Source: an uncultured Collinsella sp.
GTDB taxonomy: Bacteria > Actinomycetota > Coriobacteriia > Coriobacteriales > Coriobacteriaceae
Direction: 5' to 3'
Assembly (NCBI GenBank): GCA_900547505.1
Contig: URGY01000007.1
Location: 1 to 21,866, forward strand
Length of the DNA: 21,866 nt
The notes under the pieces are model-generated. The model ran no database searches and was not told the DNA's origin. It was given only the letters and a program-made list of their open reading frames with translations. The translations under genes and the position numbers were made by a program. Below are positions 1 to 7,899 of the stretch, piece by piece. Position 1 is the first letter of the stretch, and every line of letters begins with the position of its first letter.

Positions 1-55
1 GAGCGTCCGGCTGATAACCGGGAGGTCACAAGTTCGAATCTTGTCAGGTCCACCA
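1..55 (+). tRNA. tRNA-Ile (GAT), 5' part missing
   Basis: The 55 bases are identical to positions 225-279 of the complete tRNA-Ile downstream. They include the anticodon arm with GAT at 13-15, the T arm and an encoded CCA end at 53-55. The first 22 bases of the gene lie outside the window. The anticodon assignment is certain; whether the gene is intact cannot be seen. Confidence 0.93.
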
Positions 56-66
56 CTTTCTTTCGC

Positions 67-111
67 AATAAACACCCCAGCGAGAGCCGAGTCGCCGCTG
101 GGGTGTTTATT
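67..111 (+). terminator. Intrinsic terminator after the first tRNA-Ile
   Basis: A perfect 16-base inverted repeat (67-82 with 96-111) forms a GC-rich stem around a 13-base loop. Its 3' arm ends in TTTATTA. It separates the first tRNA-Ile from the tRNA-Ala, so the two tRNA groups are probably transcribed separately. Confidence 0.75.
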
Positions 112-122
112 ACTGTCTCCGT

Positions 123-198
123 GGGGGTTTAGCTCAGCTGGGAGAGCGCGGGCTTTGCAAGCCTGAGGTCAGGGGTTCGATCCCCCTAACCTCCACCA
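123..198 (+). tRNA. tRNA-Ala (TGC)
   Basis: This is a complete cloverleaf. The acceptor strands 123-129 and 188-194 pair with one G-U. The D arm has AGCTCAGCTGGGAGAGC, the anticodon TGC is at 156-158, the T loop is GGTTCGATCC, the discriminator is A195 and CCA is encoded at 196-198. A tRNA-Ile follows four bases later, so the pair is probably co-transcribed. An Ala/Ile pair often sits in rRNA operon spacers, but no rRNA is present here. Confidence 0.97.
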
Positions 199-202
199 TG
201 AT

Positions 203-279
203 GGACCTGTAGCTCAGTTGGTTAGAGCGTCCGGCTGATAACCGGGAGGTCACAAGTTCGAATCTTGTCAGGTCCACCA
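203..279 (+). tRNA. tRNA-Ile (GAT)
   Basis: This is a complete tRNA: acceptor GGACCTG at 203-209 pairs with CAGGTCC ending at 275. The anticodon GAT is at 237-239, the T loop contains GTTCGAATC, and CCA is encoded at 277-279. Its last 55 bases are identical to the fragment at the start of the window. Confidence 0.97.
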
Positions 280-293
280 TCAAAACTTTGAAG

Positions 294-323
294 AGCCCTG
301 GGGCATTGCCTCGGGGCTTTTTT
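294..323 (+). terminator. Intrinsic terminator of the tRNA-Ala/tRNA-Ile unit
   Basis: An 11-base stem (294-304 with 308-318, two G-U pairs) around a three-base loop runs straight into six T residues. It lies 15 bases after the tRNA-Ile CCA. Confidence 0.85.
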
Positions 324-351
324 CTTGTCTGCGATAAATCTCATTTTGGTT

Positions 352-381
352 TTGTGTGCTGTGCGAAAGATTGGGTAGTAT
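352..381 (+). promoter_or_regulatory. Candidate promoter for the bifunctional-nuclease gene
   Basis: TTGTGT at 352-357 and TAGTAT at 376-381 are separated by 18 bases. They lie in the AT-richer gap after the tRNA terminator and about 57 bases before the chosen start codon. The -35 element matches only its first half, so this is a weak call. Confidence 0.35.
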
Positions 382-438
382 AGCTATTCAATGCGGTGGA
401 GCTGCCGCGTGTTAACCGCTACGTACCGGAGGTGTTCC

Positions 439-939
439 ATGGTTCGTGTCGACATAGAGACCATCGTCATGGCCGCCGGTCCCGTGCCATCGCTTATCGT
501 GCTTCGTGAGCGCTGCGGCAAGTCGGACTCGCCCGCGCCGCTGCGTTCCCTTTCCATTCAGACTGGTTCGTTTGAAGCTGCTGCCATCAGCCGCGGCATC
601 GATAGCGGCCGCGCCGAGCGCCCGATTACCCATGACCTGTTGCTCGATACTGTTGGCGCCCTGGGCGCCAAGCTCGAGCGCATCGAGATCGTTCGTGCCG
701 AGCCGCCGGTGTTCTACGCGACGATCGTCGTGCTGGCCGATGGCGAGGAGCGCAAGATCGATGCCCGCCCCAGCGATGCCATCGCCCTTGCCGTGCGCAG
801 CAATGCTCCCATGTTTGTGGAGGATGACATCATGAATCGCCTGGGCACTGTTTCTACCCACGCCGAGGAAGTCGACGACGAGCAGGAGTTCGAGAAGTTC
901 GACGAGTTCGTCCATACGCTCTCCCCCGATGATTTCTAA
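439..939 (+). CDS. Bifunctional nuclease family protein (DUF151/BFN)
   Basis: The 166-residue product matches the DUF151/BFN family. Members are small acidic proteins, some reported to have RNase and DNase activity; the bacterial role is poorly defined. Family-like features are the PITHDLLLDTVGALGAKL segment (residues ~73-90), the strand ending in PVFYATIVV, and the hallmark RPSDAIALAVR with a following PMFVEDDIM. The tail (~145-166) is Glu/Asp-rich. The start at ATG 439 is chosen because GGAGGTG at 428-434 is well spaced. The frame stays open upstream to 391, but that start has no good ribosome site. The next gene begins on the base after the stop, so they are probably an operon. Confidence 0.85.
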   Translation: MVRVDIETIVMAAGPVPSLIVLRERCGKSDSPAPLRSLSIQTGSFEAAAISRGIDSGRAERPITHDLLLDTVGALGAKLERIEIVRAEPPVFYATIVVLADGEERKIDARPSDAIALAVRSNAPMFVEDDIMNRLGTVSTHAEEVDDEQEFEKFDEFVHTLSPDDF

Positions 940-1329
940 ATGCGGGGCGGCCAGGTTGTGGAGCGTTCGCTGATGGCCGGCGGCATGTCGGCCGAGGCAG
1001 CGGCTATCGCGCGCGAGGCCCAGATGCGCTCTGAGGCTTCTGAGGCGGCTCGCATTGCCTATGTGATGCAGGCCCGCACGCTTCGCGAACGCCGCGGCTC
1101 GTTTATCAAGATGGTTGTCATCTCCGCCCTTGTCGCGGCAATCTGTTCGCGCCTTCGTGGTACAGTTGGTGCGCTTGGGTTTTCGATCTCTACGGGCCTC
1201 GTGATCTGGGGCGTGGTCGATGCGGTAATGCTGACCAGTCAGATCAAGGTGCTCGACAAGCGCGCGATGGATATGATGCGCGCCCGCGACGCTGCCGCCA
1301 AGATCGCCGCCGAGGCACAAGAACTGTAA
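940..1329 (+). CDS. Uncharacterised small membrane protein
   Basis: I do not recognise a family. The 129-residue product has an Ala/Glu/Arg-rich helical N-terminus (~1-52), two likely membrane segments (~55-72 and ~77-100), and a charged Ala-rich helical tail rich in Met, Arg and Lys. The paired helices flanked by amphipathic ends suggest a small membrane hairpin protein. The ATG follows the BFN stop codon directly (TAA then ATG), which suggests translational coupling, but no good ribosome site precedes it. ATG 973, with GGAG at 960-963, is a plausible alternative start that would shorten it by 11 residues. The function is unknown. Confidence 0.6.
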   Translation: MRGGQVVERSLMAGGMSAEAAAIAREAQMRSEASEAARIAYVMQARTLRERRGSFIKMVVISALVAAICSRLRGTVGALGFSISTGLVIWGVVDAVMLTSQIKVLDKRAMDMMRARDAAAKIAAEAQEL

Positions 1330-1359
1330 CGACGCCAGACTCGATGGGAAGGTCTAAAG

Positions 1360-1809
1360 ATGGCACAGGATATGCAGGACGCCGGTAACGTCTCCGCCGA
1401 GCTCGACGCCATGGTGTGTGACCTGATTGGTGCGTTCTTGGACGACCTTGCCGCCGGCGAGAATCCGGGCGTAGTTGTGGCGATCGAGGACGCTGCTTCC
1501 AACCGATATCTGGCGGCGCTCGACGAGGACGGCGAAGAGGCGTGCCTGGAGGCGGCCACCAACTTTATCTCCGAGCACAAGATGGGTCTTAAGGACGAGG
1601 GCCTGGGCCGTATCGCCCGATATGCCATCGGCTACACCGGCTGCGTCGAGATTGACGGCGGCTATCACGACGCTCTGCTCGTGAGCTTCTTCGAAACCAC
1701 GCTCGAGAGCGGTTTTTCGGCATATGTGCTGTATGAGGGCATGGGCGCCGGCGATGGTTTTATGTGGAGCGACCCTGAACCTGCAGGTGAGGAAACCCCT
1801 CTCATCTAA
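1360..1809 (+). CDS. Hypothetical acidic protein, 149 residues
   Basis: I recognise no domain. The product is strongly acidic and cytoplasmic-looking, with no signal peptide or membrane helix. An N-terminal helical stretch (~10-32) is followed by an alpha/beta-like region (IEDAASNRYLAAL, then GYTGCVEIDGGYHDALLVSFFE) and a flexible Pro/Glu-rich end. The start is supported by GGGAAGG at 1346-1352, seven bases upstream. It lies 30 bases after the membrane protein gene and 117 bases before typA. It therefore probably belongs to the same transcript as the BFN gene and may be co-transcribed with typA. Codon use matches the housekeeping genes. Confidence 0.6.
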   Translation: MAQDMQDAGNVSAELDAMVCDLIGAFLDDLAAGENPGVVVAIEDAASNRYLAALDEDGEEACLEAATNFISEHKMGLKDEGLGRIARYAIGYTGCVEIDGGYHDALLVSFFETTLESGFSAYVLYEGMGAGDGFMWSDPEPAGEETPLI

Positions 1810-1926
1810 AATCGCTAAAATAAACGAGTTTTCGGTAAAAGGCTCAATATTCCCGCCGAGCGTTGCATTGCTGGGTGGGTCGCATACGCGTGCCGGTTTT
1901 ATATAGATAGAAGATAGGGGAACTAC

Positions 1927-3765
1927 ATGCGCGTAGACAATCTGAGGAACATCGCCATCATCGCTCACGTCGACCACGGCAAGACGACGATGGTCGACAA
2001 GCTCCTGCGTGCCACGGACGCCTTCCGTGCCAACCAGCAGGTCGAGGACCGCGTCCTGGATTCCAACGACCAGGAGCGCGAGCGCGGCATTACGATTCTC
2101 GCCAAGAACATCTCTATCGAGTACAAGGACGTTAAGATCAACGTCATCGACACCCCGGGCCACGCCGACTTTGGCGGCGAGGTCGAGCGCGTACTGCGTA
2201 TGGCTGACGGCGCCCTGCTGCTGGTCGACGCCTTTGAGGGCCCCATGCCCCAGACCCGCTTCGTGCTGCGTCACGCTATCGACACCGGCCTTAAAATCAT
2301 GATCGTCATCAACAAGATCGACCGTCCGGGTGCTAACCCCGAGAAGGCCTACAACGACTGCCTCGACCTTATGGCCGACCTGGGCGCCACCGACGACCAG
2401 CTTGAGTTCGCCATGGAGCACGTGGTCTACGCCAGCGCCATGAATGGCTTTGCCCGTCTTGATCCCAACGACGGCAACATGGACATGTATCCGCTGCTCG
2501 ATATGATCATCGACGACATGCCTGCGCCCGAGGTTGACGAGAACGCCCCGCTGGCCATGCAGTGCGTGACCATCGACCACTCCAACTTCGTTGGCCGTAT
2601 CGGCATCGGCCGCGTGTACTCCGGTACCATCCACCAGGGCGACCAGATCCTGGTTGTGAAGAACGACGGCTCCAGCGCCACCGCTACCGTCAAGCAGCTC
2701 TTTACCTTCGACTACCTGGGCCGCACCGAGTGCCAGGAAGTCGGCGCCGGCGACATCGCCGCTGTCGTGGGTATCGACCGCACCGATATCGGTGATGTTT
2801 ACACCGACCCCGAGAACCCCGTCGAGCTCGAGCCCATCGAGATCGACCCGCCGACCCTGTCCATCGTCTTTGAGGCTTCGACCTCCCCGCTCGTCGGTCG
2901 CGACGGCGACATCGTGGGCGCCCGTCAGCTCAAGGAACGCCTGTTCAACGAGGCCGAGAACAACGTGACCATGAAGATCGAGGAGCTCGAGGACAAGAGC
3001 GGCGTCGAGGTCTCGGGCCGCGGCATCTTGCACCTGTCCGTCCTGATGGAGTCCATGCGCCGCGAGGGCTTTGAGTTCCAGGTCGGCCGTCCCCGCGTTT
3101 TGTTTAAGAAGGACGAGAACGGCAACAAGATGGAGCCTGTCGAGCAGGCCGTCGTCGAGTGCCCGGATGAGTACTCGGGCAAGGTCGTTGAGGTCTTCGG
3201 TACCTCCGGCGGCATCATGACGAGCATGGATACCTCGGGTATCGTGACGCACCTCGAGTTTAAGATCCCAACCCGCGGCATCATGGGTCTTAAGAACCGC
3301 ATCATGAACGTTACCCACGGCGAGGGCGTGTTCTACCACACCTTCCTGGAGTACGGTCCTTACGCTGGCGAGATTGGCAACCGTCAGAACGGCGCCATGA
3401 TCTCCATGACCACCGAGAAGGCCGTTGCTTACGCTCTGGGTACGCTGCAGGAGCGCGGCCAGCTGTTTGTTGAGCCGGGCACCGAGTGCTACGAGGGCAT
3501 GATCGTGGGCGAGCGCAGCAAGGCCGGCGACATGGTCGTCAACATCGCCCGTACCAAGAACCTGGGCAACCAGCGTTCCTCGACCTCCGATATCTCCGTC
3601 CAGCTGGTGCCGCCCCGCACCTTCTCGCTGGAGGAGGCGCTGGAGTACATCGCCGACGACGAGCTGGTCGAGATTACTCCCAAGAACATTCGTCTGCGCA
3701 AGCGTCTGCTCAACGCCACCGACCGCAAGAAGGCCGCCGTCCGCGCCGGTCAGGTCAACAAATAA
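1927..3765 (+). CDS. typA: Ribosome-associated GTPase TypA/BipA
   Basis: TypA/BipA is a translational GTPase that binds the 70S ribosome and aids large-subunit assembly and stress adaptation. The 612 residues match the family length. The G domain motifs are all present: AHVDHGKT (13-20), [11 protein letters not shown] (47-57), DTPGH (75-79) and NKID (129-132). Domain II, the two EF-G-like domains and the BipA C-terminal domain (with [18 protein letters not shown] and the RLRKRLL end) follow. The ATG is preceded by AGGGG at 1916-1920. Codon use is strongly biased, as expected of a highly expressed gene. It is followed 27 bases later by a terminator, so it ends the transcription unit. I found no convincing promoter in 1810-1926, although TATATAGA at ~1900-1907 resembles a -10. 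Confidence 0.97.
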   Translation: MRVDNLRNIAIIAHVDHGKTTMVDKLLRATDAFRANQQVEDRVLDSNDQERERGITILAKNISIEYKDVKINVIDTPGHADFGGEVERVLRMADGALLLVDAFEGPMPQTRFVLRHAIDTGLKIMIVINKIDRPGANPEKAYNDCLDLMADLGATDDQLEFAMEHVVYASAMNGFARLDPNDGNMDMYPLLDMIIDDMPAPEVDENAPLAMQCVTIDHSNFVGRIGIGRVYSGTIHQGDQILVVKNDGSSATATVKQLFTFDYLGRTECQEVGAGDIAAVVGIDRTDIGDVYTDPENPVELEPIEIDPPTLSIVFEASTSPLVGRDGDIVGARQLKERLFNEAENNVTMKIEELEDKSGVEVSGRGILHLSVLMESMRREGFEFQVGRPRVLFKKDENGNKMEPVEQAVVECPDEYSGKVVEVFGTSGGIMTSMDTSGIVTHLEFKIPTRGIMGLKNRIMNVTHGEGVFYHTFLEYGPYAGEIGNRQNGAMISMTTEKAVAYALGTLQERGQLFVEPGTECYEGMIVGERSKAGDMVVNIARTKNLGNQRSSTSDISVQLVPPRTFSLEEALEYIADDELVEITPKNIRLRKRLLNATDRKKAAVRAGQVNK

Positions 3766-3792
3766 GCGCTGGGCTTTATAACGTCTAACGAG

Positions 3793-3826
3793 AAAGGGCG
3801 TCGACCGCAATGGTCGGCGCCCTTTT
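3793..3826 (+). terminator. Intrinsic terminator of typA
   Basis: A 14-base stem with one G-U pair (3793-3806 with 3812-3825) closes a five-base loop and runs into TTTTT. It ends the typA transcript and marks the left border of the surface-protein island. Confidence 0.88.
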
Positions 3827-3827
3827 T

Positions 3828-3855
3828 GGTGCAGGGGGGCAGGTTCGTTTGCACC
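3828..3855. repeat. REP-like hairpin repeat, left copy
   Basis: GGTGCA at 3828-3833 pairs with TGCACC at 3850-3855. Read on this strand, the element aligns with the reverse complement of 9694-9722 in 24 of 29 columns, including the CAGGTT core and the TTTGCACC end. It lies just after the typA terminator, while the other copies lie beyond the second pilin gene in opposite orientation. Confidence 0.6.
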
Positions 3856-3998
3856 ACAGCTGGGGCGACTATCCCCCCGATTGGCTTTCTGGTCAAAGTT
3901 AAGTTGTTTAAACATATACATAATTCCACAGAATATAACTGCTTTAATGCAAAATCGTTAACAAGTAAATATCAACTGGTATTAAATTAAAATACCTC

Positions 3999-4028
3999 TT
4001 GACCTGCGGTTTACATGATTGGTATCTA
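3999..4028 (+). promoter_or_regulatory. Candidate promoter of the surface-protein operon
   Basis: TTGACC at 3999-4004 and TATCTA at 4023-4028 are separated by 18 bases in an unusually AT-rich stretch. A second overlapping pair, TTTACA at 4010-4015 and TATTTT at 4034-4039, is also possible. Either would give a leader of roughly 140-155 bases before the adhesin start. Confidence 0.5.
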
Positions 4029-4039
4029 TATTGTATTTT

Positions 4040-4188
4040 ATGCATGTGGCATAGACGAACCGTCTTAGAAGTTGCTCCCCAATGGGTTCTTGCAATGCGC
4101 TAGGTAGGTTCTCGTTGATGTTGGGGTTTGTGTTCGATCCGACGATTCGCCGTATTCCACAACGTGTTGTAGGAATTAGGGGACAACT
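4040..4188 (+). promoter_or_regulatory. Long 5' leader of the adhesin gene
   Basis: No gene is seen in 3856-4188. Downstream of the candidate promoter the leader contains a small hairpin (AGACG 4053-4057 with CGTCT 4061-4065). It also has a near-palindrome, ACAAC-GT-GTTGT, at 4159-4170, about 8 bases before the ribosome site AGGGG (4178-4182). The latter could be an operator or an RNA element affecting translation; there is no direct evidence for either. Confidence 0.3.
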
Positions 4189-7100
4189 ATGGACGCACAC
4201 CGCTCACGGTCGCTGGGTATGGCGGCCCTGATTTTCATTTTGATTAGCCTCACCGCCGCAGTGTTTCACGGCGCGGCCCCCGTGCGCGCCGAGGACGTGA
4301 GCACACCGACGCCGATTGTGATTGATGGGACGACGGCGGACGTTACGGTTGAGCTGTTTACCGATGAGGGCCGTAAAACGCCTTTGGATGATAATGCCGT
4401 GCTTTCGACCAACACACTCTACGGTTCATTTAGTGCGAAGTTCGAGGCAAATCATGGCCCGAGTGTGGAGCGAAACGTTGCGGAGTACTCTCTCCCGGAC
4501 AGCATTAAAGCATTTGACAATACCGGTGGCCGCCTTATGGATGATTCCAATCAAGAGGCCGGTACTTGGAGATGTGAGAACAATAAGCTGATTTTTACTT
4601 TTAAAGAGTCATGGATTAAGACACACCCATCCGACGTTCATGTTGGTGCTGATTTTTCATTCAAGCTGGCAAATGAGAACGTTGGCTCCGGCGATACAAC
4701 AAAAGTTAAGTTTCCCGGTACAGCCGAAATCGACATTGCGACCATAGACGGCGATGTGACGGGAGCGAAGGAAGGAAAGTTCTCTCAATCCGGCGGCGAG
4801 GGAAAAGTAACGTGGACTCTTAAGCTGGTGGTCGAGTCTTATGCTCACAATGTCCAGCTCACCGATGAGTTGGGTAGCAATTTTACGTTTGTGTCTGAAT
4901 CGTTTAAGTTGAACGGCAAGACGCTCGAGCAACAGCCAAGCATTAACGGGCAGACCGCGACTCTTAATTTGGGGAACTTGTCCAAAGGGACTCATACGAT
5001 TACCTATGATTCGGTTATGAACCCGAATGTTTCTGTGGACAACTATGTTTGGATTGATGAGCTCCCCGGTTCAAAAAACAACGCCACCTGGACTTGGGGC
5101 CAAAACAAAGAAAACTCGAATAAATGTGAGGGTCAAGCAAATAAGTTTCGCTATGACATGATTAACAAGAGCGATGGCACCGGAACGCCGTCCGATATCA
5201 AATGGATCGTTACGCTCAACAACGGTGATATCAAAACCGACATGAATGGCTATACATTCACCGACACGCTGGACGACAAGCAGACGTATACGGGTAATTA
5301 CATCGTTTATAGGGGACTCTACGGGGAAGACGAGATCGCTCGCGGCGATTTCGATAGCTCCACTGGTAAAACGTTTAGCTATAAGTTCTCAGGTCTATCT
5401 GACACAGATAAGTACAAGCCCTATCGCATTGTCTATCACACTCAAATGAAAGATCAGGACTCGTATGACACGGTGAGCAATAGTGCGAATATCTCGCGTG
5501 ACAATTCCGTTTCCGGCACGGACAGTGGCACGTTTACGCCGAAGCTGGTGGGGACGCAGATTGTAAAGAGGCTTTTGAAAGAACCTGATGCGGCGACAAC
5601 AGGTCGGGCAACCTGGGAGCTACGGGTAGCGCTGGGCTCCATTGTTGACGCGATGAATCCGGAGACGGTTCGAGTGTTTGATACGTTCCAGACTGCTTGG
5701 AAGCAGAATATCGGCCCAGACGCCGACAGCTATTCCATTATGATCGGCAATGTCCCTTTGGAGCGGGGAACCGATTGGTGGTTCGATGATTACAATGATT
5801 CAACGTCGTTTGCAACCAAGAAGAACTTCAACCTTACCATTCAGATAAACAACAAGGTAAGGGATGCGCTCAAAGATAACCCAGATGCGGTGCTTACTTA
5901 TATGACAAAATCCGACGCGCTTCCTGGCTGGTACTCCAATTTTGCATCAGTGGAAGTAAACGGTACTAAGTATTTCACGGACTTTATCTATTACTACGTC
6001 GATGTGGACTCGACTCCTAAGGTTGAGAAGCCCTCTGCGAAAACCGCTGTTTCCTGGCGTGAGGATTTCGACTGGAGTAAGATCGATGGGTCTTCCGAAA
6101 AAGGTGCATGGATCGTTGAGTGGACGGTCTATGCGAATAGGGCCAAGGCGCCGGGAGGGGAGCCTTACGGCGCTGGCAAGCTTAACAACCAGCCGCTGAA
6201 CGTCATTGACACGCTGCCGAGTGGTATGAGCTATGTGCCAGGGTCTGCCAAATACTCGCTGTTTCAGAATCCGTATGACCAGAAAGCAGGTAACGGTACC
6301 GCCCAGCGAGAGAAGACCGTCGCCGACAGCCTACCCCCTGCGAACGTCAGTGATGACAAAGGCACCGTTACCTTCTCCATCCCCACGACGGCGCTCGGCA
6401 ACTATGCTGGTTACGCTAAGCTTACGTATCAGACGGCGGTCAAGCGCGGTGAGCTCGATACCTCTAAGAACGAGGTGAAGTTCACCAACTTAGCCAGTGC
6501 CGAGTCGGGGAGCAAAACGTTCGACTCCGGTAGTGGGACCGTCACCATTAAGAACAACGTACTGCAAAAGACCGGCGACCAGGTCGCCAATAGCAACCGT
6601 ATCAAGTACACCATCTTGGTTAACGAATCGGCAGTTAACCTTAAGAGCGACAGCGACTTCCTCGAGCTTGTCGATGTCATGGATGCCAAGTGCACGCTGG
6701 TGACGGATTCGGTCAATGTGTCCCAATACGATGGGACAGGCTGGAAGTTGCTTGGCTCTGACAAATGCCCCGTTTCCGCTAGGACCATTGAAGATGAAAG
6801 CGGCGCGGCGTGTACAAAGATGACGCTCCGCGTTCCCGATGGGGAATATCTCAAAGTTGAGTATGAAGTGATTCCTGCAGGTAACGAGGGGGAAACGGTT
6901 TCTCTGAGCAACAAAGCGTCGCTTACGGGTGTCTACGACGGTGATACGGTCCATTCAAAAGACTGGGTTATTCAAAAGGTGTCCGGTTTGGCTGGTGGTA
7001 GCGGTTACGGCGTAACGATTACCAAGGTCGACGAGAGTGATATCACAAAAAAGCTGCCCGGTGCTGTGTTCACGCTCTACGAGGTTGATATGAACAAGGC

Positions 7101-7899
7101 ATTAACGTCCGGCCTCGATTCTGCGAAAACGAAGATTCGGAGTGCTACAACAGACGAAAAGGGCACGGTAACGTTCGGCACTCCTACGCAAAAGATGGAA
7201 GCCTACAAGTTGTATTGCCTTGAGGAGACCAAGGCGCCGAGCGGATATAACGTTATCTCTAAACCGGTGTGGATCTTGCTCAAGGGCAACAAAGAGGACG
7301 ACTATCGGAAGGCCCTTACTAAGGCAGAAGAGCTGAGGGCAAAGGGCGTCGACATTGACACCCCAACGCCGAGTACCGACATCAAGGTCTATGATGCGCC
7401 CTATAGCGGCCAAGCTACGATTTCTGCTAAGAAGGTGCTTGAAGGTTCAACCTTGCAAGAAAGCCAGTTCGGGTTTGCGCTCAAGGACAAGAACACCGAT
7501 AAGGTTCTCCAGGCCACCAAGAACGGTGCGGATGGTGATATTAACTTCGTCTTGGATTACACCAAGACGGGGACCTATGAGTACACCATCTCCGAGGTCG
7601 TTCCCAAGGACGCTGTAAATGACGTCAAGGACCACATCACCTACGACAGGACTGTGTACAACGTCAAAGTTGAGGTGACTAACGGTAAAAAACAGCTCGA
7701 TACCAAGGTCACTTACACCACCGCCGACCCCACAACCCCGCCGACCTTTACCAACAGATACTCGACCACGCTTCCTGAGGCGGGCGGGGCTGGCTTGACT
7801 ATGACGTATCTGGCTGGTGCATCGCTGCTGTGTTTTGCTGCGACATGGATGCATGCTCGCCGCCATCGCGATCAAGATCGAGGTGGTCGCCGTGAGTAG
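4189..7899 (+). CDS. LPXTG-like anchored adhesin / pilus tip-type protein
   Basis: The 1236-residue secreted surface protein has a signal peptide (1-34, cleavage after VRA) and a long N-terminal adhesin-like beta region. Several modules typical of isopeptide-containing fimbrial proteins follow. A SpaA/Cna_B domain (~940-1040) has ITKVDES as the Lys strand and LEETKAPSGY as the Glu strand. An FctA/Spy0128-like pilin domain (~1076-1194) has AKKVLEG, TYEYTISEV and TFTN, the usual Lys, Glu and Asn positions. The C-terminus is LPEAGG (1195-1200), a hydrophobic helix and a basic tail. The motif is a non-canonical LPXTG with Ala for Thr. AGGGG precedes the ATG. The 5' half uses AT-rich codons unlike typA, suggesting acquisition. 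It is probably a tip or ancillary pilin, but a stand-alone adhesin is possible. Confidence 0.85.
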   Translation: MDAHRSRSLGMAALIFILISLTAAVFHGAAPVRAEDVSTPTPIVIDGTTADVTVELFTDEGRKTPLDDNAVLSTNTLYGSFSAKFEANHGPSVERNVAEYSLPDSIKAFDNTGGRLMDDSNQEAGTWRCENNKLIFTFKESWIKTHPSDVHVGADFSFKLANENVGSGDTTKVKFPGTAEIDIATIDGDVTGAKEGKFSQSGGEGKVTWTLKLVVESYAHNVQLTDELGSNFTFVSESFKLNGKTLEQQPSINGQTATLNLGNLSKGTHTITYDSVMNPNVSVDNYVWIDELPGSKNNATWTWGQNKENSNKCEGQANKFRYDMINKSDGTGTPSDIKWIVTLNNGDIKTDMNGYTFTDTLDDKQTYTGNYIVYRGLYGEDEIARGDFDSSTGKTFSYKFSGLSDTDKYKPYRIVYHTQMKDQDSYDTVSNSANISRDNSVSGTDSGTFTPKLVGTQIVKRLLKEPDAATTGRATWELRVALGSIVDAMNPETVRVFDTFQTAWKQNIGPDADSYSIMIGNVPLERGTDWWFDDYNDSTSFATKKNFNLTIQINNKVRDALKDNPDAVLTYMTKSDALPGWYSNFASVEVNGTKYFTDFIYYYVDVDSTPKVEKPSAKTAVSWREDFDWSKIDGSSEKGAWIVEWTVYANRAKAPGGEPYGAGKLNNQPLNVIDTLPSGMSYVPGSAKYSLFQNPYDQKAGNGTAQREKTVADSLPPANVSDDKGTVTFSIPTTALGNYAGYAKLTYQTAVKRGELDTSKNEVKFTNLASAESGSKTFDSGSGTVTIKNNVLQKTGDQVANSNRIKYTILVNESAVNLKSDSDFLELVDVMDAKCTLVTDSVNVSQYDGTGWKLLGSDKCPVSARTIEDESGAACTKMTLRVPDGEYLKVEYEVIPAGNEGETVSLSNKASLTGVYDGDTVHSKDWVIQKVSGLAGGSGYGVTITKVDESDITKKLPGAVFTLYEVDMNKALTSGLDSAKTKIRSATTDEKGTVTFGTPTQKMEAYKLYCLEETKAPSGYNVISKPVWILLKGNKEDDYRKALTKAEELRAKGVDIDTPTPSTDIKVYDAPYSGQATISAKKVLEGSTLQESQFGFALKDKNTDKVLQATKNGADGDINFVLDYTKTGTYEYTISEVVPKDAVNDVKDHITYDRTVYNVKVEVTNGKKQLDTKVTYTTADPTTPPTFTNRYSTTLPEAGGAGLTMTYLAGASLLCFAATWMHARRHRDQDRGGRRE

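Noticed and set aside
1354..3921. Very long open frame on the minus strand opposite typA
   Set aside because: It is a mirror of a highly biased GC-rich gene; the product is low-complexity and Val/Asp/Gly/His-rich, with no domain or ribosome site. Similar frames opposite purA, purD, rpsF-rplI and the BFN gene were rejected for the same reason.
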